From Hyphomicrobiaceae bacterium (GTDB lineage: Bacteria > Pseudomonadota > Alphaproteobacteria > Rhizobiales > Hyphomicrobiaceae): a DNA stretch of 64,000 nt. The notes under the pieces are model-generated. The model made no database searches. It saw only the letters and a list, made by a program, of their open reading frames with translations, and was not told where the DNA came from. Made by a program: the position numbers and the translations under genes. Below, piece after piece: positions 42,184 to 51,125 of the stretch. Each line of letters opens with the position of its first letter. Within the stretch, counting starts at the first letter, position 1. The stretch lies in the NCBI GenBank assembly GCA_021775735.1, contig JAJFHG010000005.1, forward strand, positions 62,001-126,000, written 5' to 3'.

Positions 42184-44307
42184 ATGAGTTCACAAACCCC
42201 GCCGTCGATCCTTTCACAGCCCCCAAAGGCTGCCATCAAACAAAAAACAACCCGCTATCATGGCCTCTCACTTGAGGATGATTATGCATGGCTGCGGGCT
42301 GACAATTGGCAACAAGTGATGCGCGATCCAAGTCTGTTGGACGACGACATCCGCGCTTACCTGGACGCTGAAAACGCTTTCACGAAAACGCACATGGCGC
42401 CCACCGAGACGCTGCAAGAGACGCTTTACGAGGAACTGCGGGGACGCATTAAAGAAAACGACAGCACTGTTCCATCCAATGACGGTGCATATGCCTACTA
42501 CGCTGATTTTATTCCGGGCGGTCAGTACCCACGGCTGTTGCGCCAAGCGCGTGATGGTCATGGTGAAGCTGAAGTTCTTCTCAACGGGAATGAAGAAGCT
42601 GAAGGGAAAGCCTATTGGGACCTTGGAACCACCAGTCACAGCCCCGACCATAAAATTCTAGCCTATTCCACAGATGACAAAGGCTCAGAGCTTTACACCA
42701 TCCGGTTTCGCGATCTGGCCACTGGTAAAGATCTTGCGGACAGCATACCGGATGCACGCGGAGATGTTGTGTGGGCGTCGGACAGCAGGACTGTGCTCTA
42801 TACAAAGGTCGATGAAAACCATCGCCCGTTGTTTGTTTATCGCCACGCACTCGGCACGCCAGTTTCTGATGATGTCCTTATCTATGAAGAAAAAGATATT
42901 GGTTTTTATGTTGGCATTGAAAAAACGCTCTCTGGCGCGTTTTTCATTATCGATGCACATGACCACCAAACCAATGAGCTCTATCTTCTCAATGCCAGTG
43001 CACCAACAGAACCACTGTCATTGATCTCCGCCCGCAAACCAGGACACGAATACCAGGTTGATCATCACGGCTCTGACCTGATTATCCTCACCAATTCCAA
43101 CGGCGCTGAAGACTTTCGCATTTGCACCTGCCCCACAGCCACACCTGAGATGATCAACTGGCGCGAACTTGTTGAGCACAAACCAGGGTGCTTGATCCTT
43201 GAGATGTGCGCCTATCAAGGTCGACTTGTGCGCCTGGAACGCGAAAACGGTCTGCCACGGATCACCATTCGCGATCTTGCGACAGGCGACGAGCACCCAA
43301 TTGCCTTTGACGAACAGGCCTATGGCCTTGGCATGCAATCCGGCTACGAGTTTAGCACCACAACGCTACGCTTTACTTATTCGTCAATGACGACACCTGC
43401 TGAAACGTATGACTACGACATGGCAACCCGAACCCGCACGTTGCGCAAACGCCGCGAGGTGCCAAGCGGACACGAGCCAAGTCATTACATCACACGTCGA
43501 TTGATGGCTCCCGCCCATGATGGCGAGATGGTCCCGATCTCGCTACTTTATCACAAAGACACACCCATAGATGGCACCGCCCCACTGCTGCTCTATGGCT
43601 ACGGCTCTTACGGCATTTCAATGCCAGCATCATTTGCCGCCAACCGGTTGTCCTTAGTCAATCGTGGCTTCATCTACGCCATCGCCCATATTCGCGGTGG
43701 CAAAGAGAAAGGGTATCGCTGGTATAAAGACGGCAAGCACCTCAAAAAACAGAATACGTTCAGCGATTTTGTTGCTGCGGGTGAGCACCTTATCAAAGAC
43801 GGTTATACGAAACGCGGACGCATTGTCGCCAATGGGGGTTCAGCTGGCGGGATGTTGATGGGCGTTGTCGCCAACCAAGCACCTGACCTGTTTCTTGGCA
43901 TCATCGCCGACGTGCCATTTGTCGATGTACTTAACACCATGCTCGACAAAGACCTCCCGCTGACACCACCGGAGTGGCCGGAATGGGGCAATCCAATCGA
44001 GAGTCGGGAGGACTATGACGTTATTCAAGCCTACAGCCCGTACGATAATGTGGCACGCCAAGACTATCCGCACATCCTTGCGTTGGCTGGTCTGACAGAC
44101 CCACGCGTAACCTACTGGGAACCTGCAAAATGGATTTCCAAACTGCGCACACACAATACCAGTGACAACCTTATTCTTCTTAAAACCAATATGGAAGCCG
44201 GCCATGGCGGTGCTTCGGGACGCTTTTCTCAGCTCCGCGAAGTCGCGCTCGATTATGCATTCGCGTTAAAATTGGCAGGTATGACTGATGTTGATGCGAT
44301 GTCGTAA
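42184..44307 (+). CDS. ptrB: Oligopeptidase B (S9A prolyl-oligopeptidase family)
   Basis: A 707-residue cytoplasmic serine peptidase that cuts short peptides after Arg/Lys. An N-terminal seven-bladed beta-propeller (~70-400) gates a C-terminal alpha/beta hydrolase. Catalytic Ser lies in VANGGSAGGMLMG, Asp in GLTDPRVTYWEPAKW, His in NMEAGHGGASGR; the acidic pair for basic P1 residues is expected near the LRTHN/EAGHGG region. Full family length. Monocistronic. Confidence 0.95.
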   Translation: MSSQTPPSILSQPPKAAIKQKTTRYHGLSLEDDYAWLRADNWQQVMRDPSLLDDDIRAYLDAENAFTKTHMAPTETLQETLYEELRGRIKENDSTVPSNDGAYAYYADFIPGGQYPRLLRQARDGHGEAEVLLNGNEEAEGKAYWDLGTTSHSPDHKILAYSTDDKGSELYTIRFRDLATGKDLADSIPDARGDVVWASDSRTVLYTKVDENHRPLFVYRHALGTPVSDDVLIYEEKDIGFYVGIEKTLSGAFFIIDAHDHQTNELYLLNASAPTEPLSLISARKPGHEYQVDHHGSDLIILTNSNGAEDFRICTCPTATPEMINWRELVEHKPGCLILEMCAYQGRLVRLERENGLPRITIRDLATGDEHPIAFDEQAYGLGMQSGYEFSTTTLRFTYSSMTTPAETYDYDMATRTRTLRKRREVPSGHEPSHYITRRLMAPAHDGEMVPISLLYHKDTPIDGTAPLLLYGYGSYGISMPASFAANRLSLVNRGFIYAIAHIRGGKEKGYRWYKDGKHLKKQNTFSDFVAAGEHLIKDGYTKRGRIVANGGSAGGMLMGVVANQAPDLFLGIIADVPFVDVLNTMLDKDLPLTPPEWPEWGNPIESREDYDVIQAYSPYDNVARQDYPHILALAGLTDPRVTYWEPAKWISKLRTHNTSDNLILLKTNMEAGHGGASGRFSQLREVALDYAFALKLAGMTDVDAMS

Positions 44308-44343
44308 GCCTGTCACCTGCTCCGACCACACATCGCCAAACAC

Positions 44344-44646
44344 CTATCCGCCGCCGCGCTGGAATGTCATTTCAAACCGGTGCGTAAATGCGTCCTGGTC
44401 TTCAGCTGCAACACCCTGATAGGCCAATGTGACATTGGCCCGTGGCAACTCTAGCAATCCACCAAGCCGCACACCCGGCAGTGGCTCATAGCGGATCACA
44501 ACCGTGCCTTGCCCAAGACGAATATTGGCCTTGTCTTTGGTGACGGTATCACCCTCCTCTGCCAAACGTTCACAGCCCATTACAAATTCATGCTCTGCAA
44601 GCGACATGAGTTTTGTAATTGGTTCAGAGGCGCTGTCCGATGACAC
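44344..44646 (-). CDS. Uncharacterised last gene of the aldehyde oxidoreductase operon
   Basis: A ~100-residue protein from GTG 44646, which has GGGAGG 8 nt upstream and starts 4 nt after the moaD-like stop. The sequence runs EPITKLMSLAEHEFVMGCER, then RLGQGTVVIRYEPLPGVRLG and LLELPRANVTLAYQGV, a small beta-rich domain with one Cys. The same frame is open back into moaD, but that part is a shadow. I do not recognise the family; position implies a role in AOR assembly, pterin cofactor handling or activity. Confidence 0.68.
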   Translation of the reverse strand: MSSDSASEPITKLMSLAEHEFVMGCERLAEEGDTVTKDKANIRLGQGTVVIRYEPLPGVRLGGLLELPRANVTLAYQGVAAEDQDAFTHRFEMTFQRGGG

Positions 44647-44650
44647 CAGC

Positions 44651-44902
44651 CTAACCTCCCGCCACGGGAGGCCACACAGCAACGGCGTCTCCGGCCTTAA
44701 GTACTGTTTGGCTGCGTTGACCTGGCGCTTTGAAAACACCATTGACGAGCACCAAGTGGCACTCTTTACGTGGCACCTGGTATTGATCAATCAACGCTTC
44801 AACGTTGATGCCATCGTCCACTGAAACAACAGCTTCATTCTTGTGCGCGTGATCAGGCAAGTAGGTCCCTAAAGACGCATATAATTTTAGGGTTACGTCC
44901 AT
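44651..44902 (-). CDS. MoaD/ThiS-like small sulfur carrier of the AOR operon
   Basis: An 83-residue ubiquitin-fold protein: MDVTLKLYASLGTYLPD, VSVDDGINVEALIDQYQVP, CHLVLVNGVF, and the C-terminal PPVAGG, whose Gly-Gly is adenylated and thiocarboxylated in MoaD proteins for molybdopterin dithiolene formation. A dedicated MoaD-like gene is common beside tungsten AOR genes. It lies 108 nt after the FAD oxidoreductase gene. Confidence 0.9.
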   Translation of the reverse strand: MDVTLKLYASLGTYLPDHAHKNEAVVSVDDGINVEALIDQYQVPRKECHLVLVNGVFKAPGQRSQTVLKAGDAVAVWPPVAGG

Positions 44903-45010
44903 ATTCAGTTTGTATCCCAGAGCAACTCAGCCATCTCGTTCAAAGTATTAGAACAGCCTGCGTACGACGAAACGCAGACTGCCGTGGAAGCGATAGCGTG
45001 ACTTTGAGGG

Positions 45011-46306
45011 TTAGTCCACAACAGGTGTGCTGACACGGGGCCCGGTTGGCCCTGAAATCGTCGCCCCTTGCGCAACAGCAAGATAGGCTTCGCGCAAAAG
45101 CTCAGGCGATTCGATTAGTTTGTCTTTCCACTCACCCATTCGGAAGCCTGTTTGGATGAGACCGCGCAACATTCCAACGTGGTCTGTCATTCCAACACAT
45201 TGAGCGCCAATCAGCCGGTCATCCTCAAAATTGAGCTTGAGATATTTGAATTTACTTGAATCTGTCAGGCTGGCTGTTGTTCCGCCAGGTGTACCCTGCC
45301 AGAGACCAAATGAAGACGAAATCAGCCCCATGGTGTCCAACACGTTCATGTTGAGCGAGCCTTCATGCGGCGTCTTGATGCCCGCCATATTTTTTCCAGC
45401 AATACGACCGTGCTCAACAGCGACCGGTTGAATAGCGAGCATATCAGGCTTGCCGGTCGACAAATCAATACCCTCGCAGCAATCGCCTGCCGCATAAACA
45501 TCAGGCGCTGTTGTCTCCAAGAAATTGTTGACCTTGATGCCCTGGCCCAACTCAACGCCACTTCCGTCTAGGAACGCGGTGTTGGGCTTCACACCTGCTG
45601 CCATCACAACAAGCTTTGCTGGTATCAAGTTGCGGTTTGACAAACGCACGGCGAGATCTGCCCCACCGCTTGTTGTTGAAATCTCTTCAACACGCGTATC
45701 GGTCACGACATCGACACCCTTGGCAACACACCAATCACCCAACATGCCACCAGCGGTTTCATCCATCATGCGAGCAACCATACGCGGTGCGATTTCTACA
45801 ACCGTCAAACGGCAACCACGTTGATACAGCGCCTCCAAAACGATGGATCCGATAAAACCTGCACCGACCAACACAACAGGTGCGTTTTTGTCCGCGAGTT
45901 TCAGAATTTCACGCGCGTCAGCAAGCGTCCAACAGTTGTGAACGCCGGGCAGATCTGCACCCGGGATGGGCGGGCTGATAGGTGACGCCCCAACGGCCAG
46001 CAATAGCTTGTCATAGCTGACAGCTTCCCCGCCTTTGAGATGAACCTGTTTGTTTTGTGGATCGAGGCGCTCGGCAAAGCCGTGTTTGTAATTCACGTTG
46101 AGCGCATTGTAGTGGTTGTCATCCTGGCGCAAATAGGTGCCGTGCTCATTGATAGAGCCGTGCAACAGATATGGAATTGCCATGCGAGAATAGGGTGGCT
46201 CTGGCTCTCCACCAATCAGCGTAAGCGTAGCCGTTTTATCGTGGGCACGAATGGTTTCAGCAGCGGTCACACCGGCTGGTCCAGCGCCAAGGATTACATA
46301 ATGCAT
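45011..46306 (-). CDS. FAD/NAD(P)-dependent oxidoreductase subunit of AOR (AorC-like)
   Basis: A 431-residue pyridine nucleotide-disulfide-type oxidoreductase: FAD-binding HYVILGAGPAGVTAAETIR, second Rossmann motif VVLVGAGFIGSIVLEALY, and FAD motif VYAAGDCCEG. There is no redox-active CxxxxC, so it is a ferredoxin:NAD(P)+-type subunit rather than a disulfide reductase. In Aromatoleum AorABC the corresponding subunit caps the complex and reduces NAD+. ATG 46306 is used; the open frame extends only four codons further. Confidence 0.9.
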   Translation of the reverse strand: MHYVILGAGPAGVTAAETIRAHDKTATLTLIGGEPEPPYSRMAIPYLLHGSINEHGTYLRQDDNHYNALNVNYKHGFAERLDPQNKQVHLKGGEAVSYDKLLLAVGASPISPPIPGADLPGVHNCWTLADAREILKLADKNAPVVLVGAGFIGSIVLEALYQRGCRLTVVEIAPRMVARMMDETAGGMLGDWCVAKGVDVVTDTRVEEISTTSGGADLAVRLSNRNLIPAKLVVMAAGVKPNTAFLDGSGVELGQGIKVNNFLETTAPDVYAAGDCCEGIDLSTGKPDMLAIQPVAVEHGRIAGKNMAGIKTPHEGSLNMNVLDTMGLISSSFGLWQGTPGGTTASLTDSSKFKYLKLNFEDDRLIGAQCVGMTDHVGMLRGLIQTGFRMGEWKDKLIESPELLREAYLAVAQGATISGPTGPRVSTPVVD

Positions 46307-46433
46307 GGAGTTCACCACTTATTGCTCGTTGGAATTTGAAAAAGGGCAGGTCCGCAGCGCCTGAAAGCACAGTGAACCTGCCCGCGTAACGTTGTCGTGG
46401 CGTCCTCAAGGTAACGAGGGCGCCCCATGATCA

Positions 46434-48281
46434 TTAGACCGCGAGACGTGACAGGGTCTCGTTGGTTGGAACACCATCTGCCGTCCAACCTCTGAGTTGG
46501 TAGTATTCCGGCAGCATTTTTTCCAGACCATTAACACGGCCCTCAGCAGGCCCGGTCTTCGCTGGCTCAGAAAGCAAACGTGGTGGAAGGTTGTCATCTT
46601 TGCCCGTGAAGCCAGCCTGCATATTGAACATGCGTTCCATGTTCCAAATGCGTTCTCCGACTTCCATCATCCGATCCGGCGTCCATCCACCCTCACACGC
46701 AGCATCAACTTGAGGTGCGATGTCTTCCAAAGTCCAAGCAAACGTGGTGAACACACAGATGCCGGCGGAATCGACGGCGGCTGTTGCGTCCTGGAATGCT
46801 TTCACCAGTGCAGGTTTGCCTTCGGTTGCTAATGGATCGGTTTTCTCCGGAATGCCCAAAATTTCAGAGGACACCGTGTATGAGCGCAAGTGACAGGCCC
46901 CACGGTTTGATGTTGCATAGGTCAACCCCATGCCCTGAATACCGCGTGAGTCATAGGCCGGGAACTCTTGTCCCTTCACTGTCATCGACAGGTCTGGACG
47001 ACCATACTTGGTGCAGAGCCTAAGTGAGCCCATACCCAGTTCTTTACCAAAGCCTTCTGCCTTACCAGTCAGCTCAACGCACTTCACAAGCGCTTCAGCA
47101 GAGCCAAACTTCAACTCAATGCCACCGGTATGTTCTGTTGTAAGCAGACCAAGGTCATAGAGCTCCATCGCCGCGGAAACCGTGGCACCAAATGAGATCG
47201 GGTCCATACCCTGCTCATTACAGATGAAGTTCACGTAGGTCAGGGCTTCCAAGTCATCGATCCCAGTGTTGGAACCCAGTGCCCAGGCGGCTTCATACTC
47301 AAGACCACCTGACGCATGCCAGTATTCCGGTTTGTTTTTCACCGAGAAGTGGTTTTCATCGATCTTGGAAATACGCCCACATGCAATAGTGCAGCCAAAG
47401 CAGGCTTGATTGGTCAGCAAGTTTTTCTTGCCGTCCGTTTTGCGCGGCTCGTGCATGGCTTCTGCCGAAATATCATGCGAGCCTTCGAATTGTACATCAC
47501 GGTGATTGCGCGTTGGCATGGCACCTGCTTCGTTGATGACGTTCATCAACACCTGCGTGCCATAGGTTGGAAGGCCCTGTCCGGTCACCGCATTTTCTGC
47601 GAGCACCTTTTTGCCGTCCATCGTTGCTTTTAAGAATGTCTTGCCGTCTTTGACAGCAACACCTTGGGTGCCACGCACAGCGATCGCTTTTAGGTTCTTA
47701 GAGCCCATCACAGCACCGACACCCGAACGTCCGGCTGCACGATGGAGATCGTTCACAATGGCAGAGTAGAGAACCTCTTTCTCACCGGAAACGCCAATGG
47801 CTGCAATGTGCATCATTGGATCTTGATGTTTGGTCTTAATCCAATCATCGGTGTGCCAAACTGTGGTGCCCCAAATCTCGGACGCATCATGCAATTCGAC
47901 TTTGTCATCCATAATGGTGAGGTAAACCGGCTTTTCGGCCTTACCTTCCAAGATCAACATGTCCCAGCCAGCAAACTTAAATTCTGCACCCCAATAGCCA
48001 CCTGAATTGGAGCACGCGATGGCGTTGGTCAGTGGTCCCTTGGTAATGACCGAATACCGGCCACCCGTGGAAGCTGCAGTTCCCGTCAGTGGACCAGTTG
48101 CAAAGATCATCTTGTTATCTGGGCTTAACGGATCAACTTTCGGGTCAATCTCATTGATCAGGTATTTCGAGGCTAAACCACGTTGACCGAGGTATTGTTG
48201 TGCCCACTCCATGTTAAGTGGCTCGACATCAACAGTGCCTTTAGACAAATTAATGCGGAGAATTTTGCGGTGCCAACCCAT
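46434..48281 (-). CDS. aor: Tungsten-type aldehyde ferredoxin oxidoreductase (AorB-like)
   Basis: A 615-residue catalytic subunit oxidising aldehydes to carboxylic acids with a W-bis-pyranopterin. N-terminal domain: GWHRKILRINLSKGTVDVEP and STGGRYSVITKGPLTNAIAC. The [4Fe-4S] ligands are Cys294/Cys297/Cys301 (CFGCTIACG) plus Cys509 in DSAGIC; the pterin-site GGLEYEAAWALG motif with the conserved Glu is present. Typical family size. The operon order polyferredoxin-AOR-FAD subunit-MoaD matches the NAD-linked AorABC type rather than ferredoxin-only archaeal AORs. ATG 48281. Confidence 0.95.
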   Translation of the reverse strand: MGWHRKILRINLSKGTVDVEPLNMEWAQQYLGQRGLASKYLINEIDPKVDPLSPDNKMIFATGPLTGTAASTGGRYSVITKGPLTNAIACSNSGGYWGAEFKFAGWDMLILEGKAEKPVYLTIMDDKVELHDASEIWGTTVWHTDDWIKTKHQDPMMHIAAIGVSGEKEVLYSAIVNDLHRAAGRSGVGAVMGSKNLKAIAVRGTQGVAVKDGKTFLKATMDGKKVLAENAVTGQGLPTYGTQVLMNVINEAGAMPTRNHRDVQFEGSHDISAEAMHEPRKTDGKKNLLTNQACFGCTIACGRISKIDENHFSVKNKPEYWHASGGLEYEAAWALGSNTGIDDLEALTYVNFICNEQGMDPISFGATVSAAMELYDLGLLTTEHTGGIELKFGSAEALVKCVELTGKAEGFGKELGMGSLRLCTKYGRPDLSMTVKGQEFPAYDSRGIQGMGLTYATSNRGACHLRSYTVSSEILGIPEKTDPLATEGKPALVKAFQDATAAVDSAGICVFTTFAWTLEDIAPQVDAACEGGWTPDRMMEVGERIWNMERMFNMQAGFTGKDDNLPPRLLSEPAKTGPAEGRVNGLEKMLPEYYQLRGWTADGVPTNETLSRLAV

Positions 48282-48415
48282 GGCCGAAGTGCTCCCTATT
48301 TCATTTCGATGTGCGCGTAACGCACTTTTTGTTTCTATGTTCTAAAACGCGGCAACGGGTTTTGGTAAATCTGTAAAGACACCCTACCCTCATCGCCGGT
48401 TGCGCGATGATGTGC

Positions 48416-48916
48416 TTAGTGTGCCACTGGCGGATTAGGACCGGAGGGTTCCGCTCCATCTGCAGACTGCTTGGCCCACATCTTCATCTTATCAAAACCG
48501 GTCTGGTCGATGTCCTGATAGGTAATGGCATCGGTTGGGCAGGCCGCTTCACAGGCTGGCTCACCAAAGCACAGATCGCACTTGATCACTTTGCCGGTTG
48601 TTGAGTTGTAGTTGACCGTACCAAATGGGCAGGCAATGGTGCACACCTTGCAGCCAACACACAGATTATCATGAACGAGCTTTACACCTGATGCGGCGTC
48701 GGTGGTGATGGCGTTTACTGGGCACGCTTGTTGACACCAGGCTTCGGCACACTGGGTGCAGGTGTAAGGAACAAACTTCCCATCCTCGTGAAATTCAAAC
48801 ACTCGAATGCGCGACTTGGCGACGTTGAATTCATTGTCTTTTTCGTATGAGCAGGCCATCTCGCACTGCTTGCACCCGGTACACTTGCCCGGATCAATCA
48901 CCAAAGCCTTTTGCAT
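48416..48916 (-). CDS. Polyferredoxin subunit of AOR (AorA-like)
   Basis: A 166-residue HycB/DmsB-type Fe-S protein with 16 cysteines in four groups: CTGCKQCEMAC, CTQCAEAWCQQAC, CVGCKVCTIAC and CDLCFGEPACEAAC, hence four [4Fe-4S] clusters. It carries electrons between the AOR and FAD subunits; in Aromatoleum the homologue polymerises into the filament core. ATG 48916 is preceded by AGGAGG; a GTG five codons upstream is in frame. First gene of the AOR operon. Confidence 0.94.
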   Translation of the reverse strand: MQKALVIDPGKCTGCKQCEMACSYEKDNEFNVAKSRIRVFEFHEDGKFVPYTCTQCAEAWCQQACPVNAITTDAASGVKLVHDNLCVGCKVCTIACPFGTVNYNSTTGKVIKCDLCFGEPACEAACPTDAITYQDIDQTGFDKMKMWAKQSADGAEPSGPNPPVAH

Positions 48917-49304
48917 TTTTCCTCCTCGCACAGCACTTTTCGCGCCATTTTTCGTGAGACTTCAAACTCTTCTGCGACAACCTAGCTCAAAATCACTCTT
49001 GATTGAAGCCCGATCAGAGACCTATTGCACGATACCGACTAAAGTAGGAGGCAGGGGCCATCCGAGCCTGGCTAAACCCAAGATGGACTGATATCCGAGG
49101 TCTTGGAACAGGCTTTGTGGAGGCGAGAAACAGGTCAGTGGTCTAAGCCGCACACCGGCACCGTCAGACCTCCTCTCTCTCCTGAAAATAAAGCCCACCG
49201 TGTTCAACCGGCCACGACCGCGTCATCGGGGTCTGATTGAACGCAAAATGCGGAGACGCGACCAGGTATTCAATTCGGGCCATTTTGGCCGAACATGAGG
49301 TCCC
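48917..49304. other. Intergenic region (388 nt) between AOR operon and EipA-like gene
   Basis: Divergent promoter region. I see no complete FNR/FixK, sigma-54 or CtrA motif and no gene-like frame with a ribosome site. Its composition is similar to the flanks. Confidence 0.4.
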
Positions 49305-50561
49305 ATGTCATTACTGACTTTCAGGTCTAATCGGACCGAGCCACGAGCGGGAACATTGGTTAATTTTGCTGCACGGGCAACACTGATGGCAGGCTCGGTA
49401 CTCGCCGGAGTTTGTCTTGCCGTCACACTTGTCAGCCCACCACTCTCGGCAAAAACATGCTCAACAGAAGCGCTTGGCGAAACGGTAGATCGCATTGGCG
49501 CATCTCTACGCAAGCTTGACGAAAACGGAAACGGCGTCTTTCGCCCAAAGCTGGCAGAACTTGCAAAAAAGAAAAAGATGACAATGCCCGTCGCGGAAAG
49601 CTGGGTTTGGCAGAACCTCAGAGATCCGCGCATCACAGAGTATGATCAAAAAATTGATGGTCTGATCGGCGATATTGACCACCTGAGCGACCCGAAGGAC
49701 GCCACCCAAAATTGTGCGTCTATTGAAAAGCTCACCCGTGCTGAAAAGCAACTCATCAACTTGATGCAACAACGCTCTGATTATGTGTTGCAAGAACTTG
49801 ACAAGCACATTGCTGGCCTCCCCGCACAGCCAAAAAAAGTTGCCAAGGCACCAACAAAACCAGCACCGAAACCTACGGCACAGGCTGCACCCGAGGTTAA
49901 ACCGATTACGCCCAAACAGACGGTGCGTGCGCCCGAAACTCCTAAGCCTCCCCAAACCGCCAAAACACAACAGCCTGCACCAACTCAACCTGCAACGGAA
50001 TGGCTGCCCAGCGTCGCCGCGACGCCAGACGCTGCGTTGGAGCAACCTCCTGTAGGAGCAACATACCCGGCGCTTAAAACAACATTCTCTGTGTCCGATA
50101 TTTCCAAGGCAGGCAGCGGCGTGTTTGGCAATGTGTCCTCACATATCGCAGCCGCGATCAACGGCGCTTTTGCTAAATTTGGCCAACCCAATGCTTACGT
50201 TGTCGGAACAGAAGGCGGCGGTGCCTTTCTTGCTGGATTGCGCTACGGCAAGGGTCACGTGCATTTCACTGATGGCACCCGCCAAAAAGTTTATTGGAAT
50301 GGACCATCATTCGGCTACGATCTCGGTGCCGACGGATCACGCGTGATGTTCCTCATTTACAATTTGAAATCTGTTGATCAGTTGTTCATCCGCTATCCTG
50401 GCATTGAAGGTGCTGCCTATCTTGCAGGAGGTGTCGGTGTGACCGTCCTTGGCCGCAAGGGTACAACCATTGTTCCCATCCGCTCTGGTGTCGGGCTGCG
50501 TCTTGGTGCCAGTCTCGCTTACTTGAGGTTTTCACCAAAGCGGCGTTGGAACCCATTTTAG
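49305..50561 (+). CDS. EipA/DUF1134 envelope protein with long N-terminal extension
   Basis: A 418-residue exported protein. Signal segment ~24-48 (VLAGVCLAVTLVSPPLSA). A helical domain with EALGETVDRIGASLRKLDEN follows (~50-165), then a Pro/Ala/Lys/Gln-rich linker (~170-240), then the DUF1134 barrel (~265-418): SSHIAAAINGAFAKFG, YGKGHVHFTDGTRQKVYWNG and YLAGGVGVTVLGRKGTTIVP. Brucella EipA, the DUF1134 prototype, is needed for envelope integrity and is CtrA/CcrM-controlled; it is about half this length. The helical domain is extra. Confidence 0.88.
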   Translation: MSLLTFRSNRTEPRAGTLVNFAARATLMAGSVLAGVCLAVTLVSPPLSAKTCSTEALGETVDRIGASLRKLDENGNGVFRPKLAELAKKKKMTMPVAESWVWQNLRDPRITEYDQKIDGLIGDIDHLSDPKDATQNCASIEKLTRAEKQLINLMQQRSDYVLQELDKHIAGLPAQPKKVAKAPTKPAPKPTAQAAPEVKPITPKQTVRAPETPKPPQTAKTQQPAPTQPATEWLPSVAATPDAALEQPPVGATYPALKTTFSVSDISKAGSGVFGNVSSHIAAAINGAFAKFGQPNAYVVGTEGGGAFLAGLRYGKGHVHFTDGTRQKVYWNGPSFGYDLGADGSRVMFLIYNLKSVDQLFIRYPGIEGAAYLAGGVGVTVLGRKGTTIVPIRSGVGLRLGASLAYLRFSPKRRWNPF

Positions 50562-50626
50562 AAGCGGCACGACTTTCGCCACAAGCCGCATAAGTTTGTG
50601 GCAACACGCGCAAGGGAAGCTACCCG

Positions 50627-51034
50627 TTACTTCAGGATTTTTGAAAGCCAGTTGGCGAGCATCACTACAATTCCCAAACCACCAATCTGGTAGAGCGGCA
50701 CAAAAAGCAACACCAATCCATCCTGAGCATCTGGCTTCGGATTGTCGATAAAGGTCATCCAGTACGCAAAAACAGACAATGCAACCGCTGCAATCGTGGC
50801 GACGAGAAGTAGAATGCTTGCCGACTGAGACGACGCGACGTGCGGTGCGCGCGCATATGCGAACCAGAATGGTGCTGCAGCCCACGCACAGAAAATGAGA
50901 GCAAGGCCAATCATCAGCAGACTGGAATGATCGCCAACGATGAGAACCATTGCCACACTAAACAGTCCTCCCAACACTGCCGCCGCTCTGATCAACCTCA
51001 TCAGTGTCATCATGTTACCCTGAGACTTGGCCAT
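50627..51034 (-). CDS. Small four-TM membrane protein (uncharacterised)
   Basis: A 135-residue inner-membrane protein with four hydrophobic helices (about 10-30, 33-57, 65-88, 103-127) and no recognisable motif. ATG 51034 follows a weak GAGTCAG. It is divergent from the large receptor-channel gene with a 91-nt spacer, so the two could share a regulatory region. Function unknown. Confidence 0.7.
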   Translation of the reverse strand: MAKSQGNMMTLMRLIRAAAVLGGLFSVAMVLIVGDHSSLLMIGLALIFCAWAAAPFWFAYARAPHVASSQSASILLLVATIAAVALSVFAYWMTFIDNPKPDAQDGLVLLFVPLYQIGGLGIVVMLANWLSKILK

Positions 51035-51125
51035 TCATCTGACTCCGTTGCGGGGAAGCACCCATAGCCTGCTGTGCCTCATCTATGTTGGATTGAGAAA
51101 TTGATCATCCAGCAGAGTGTAGTTC

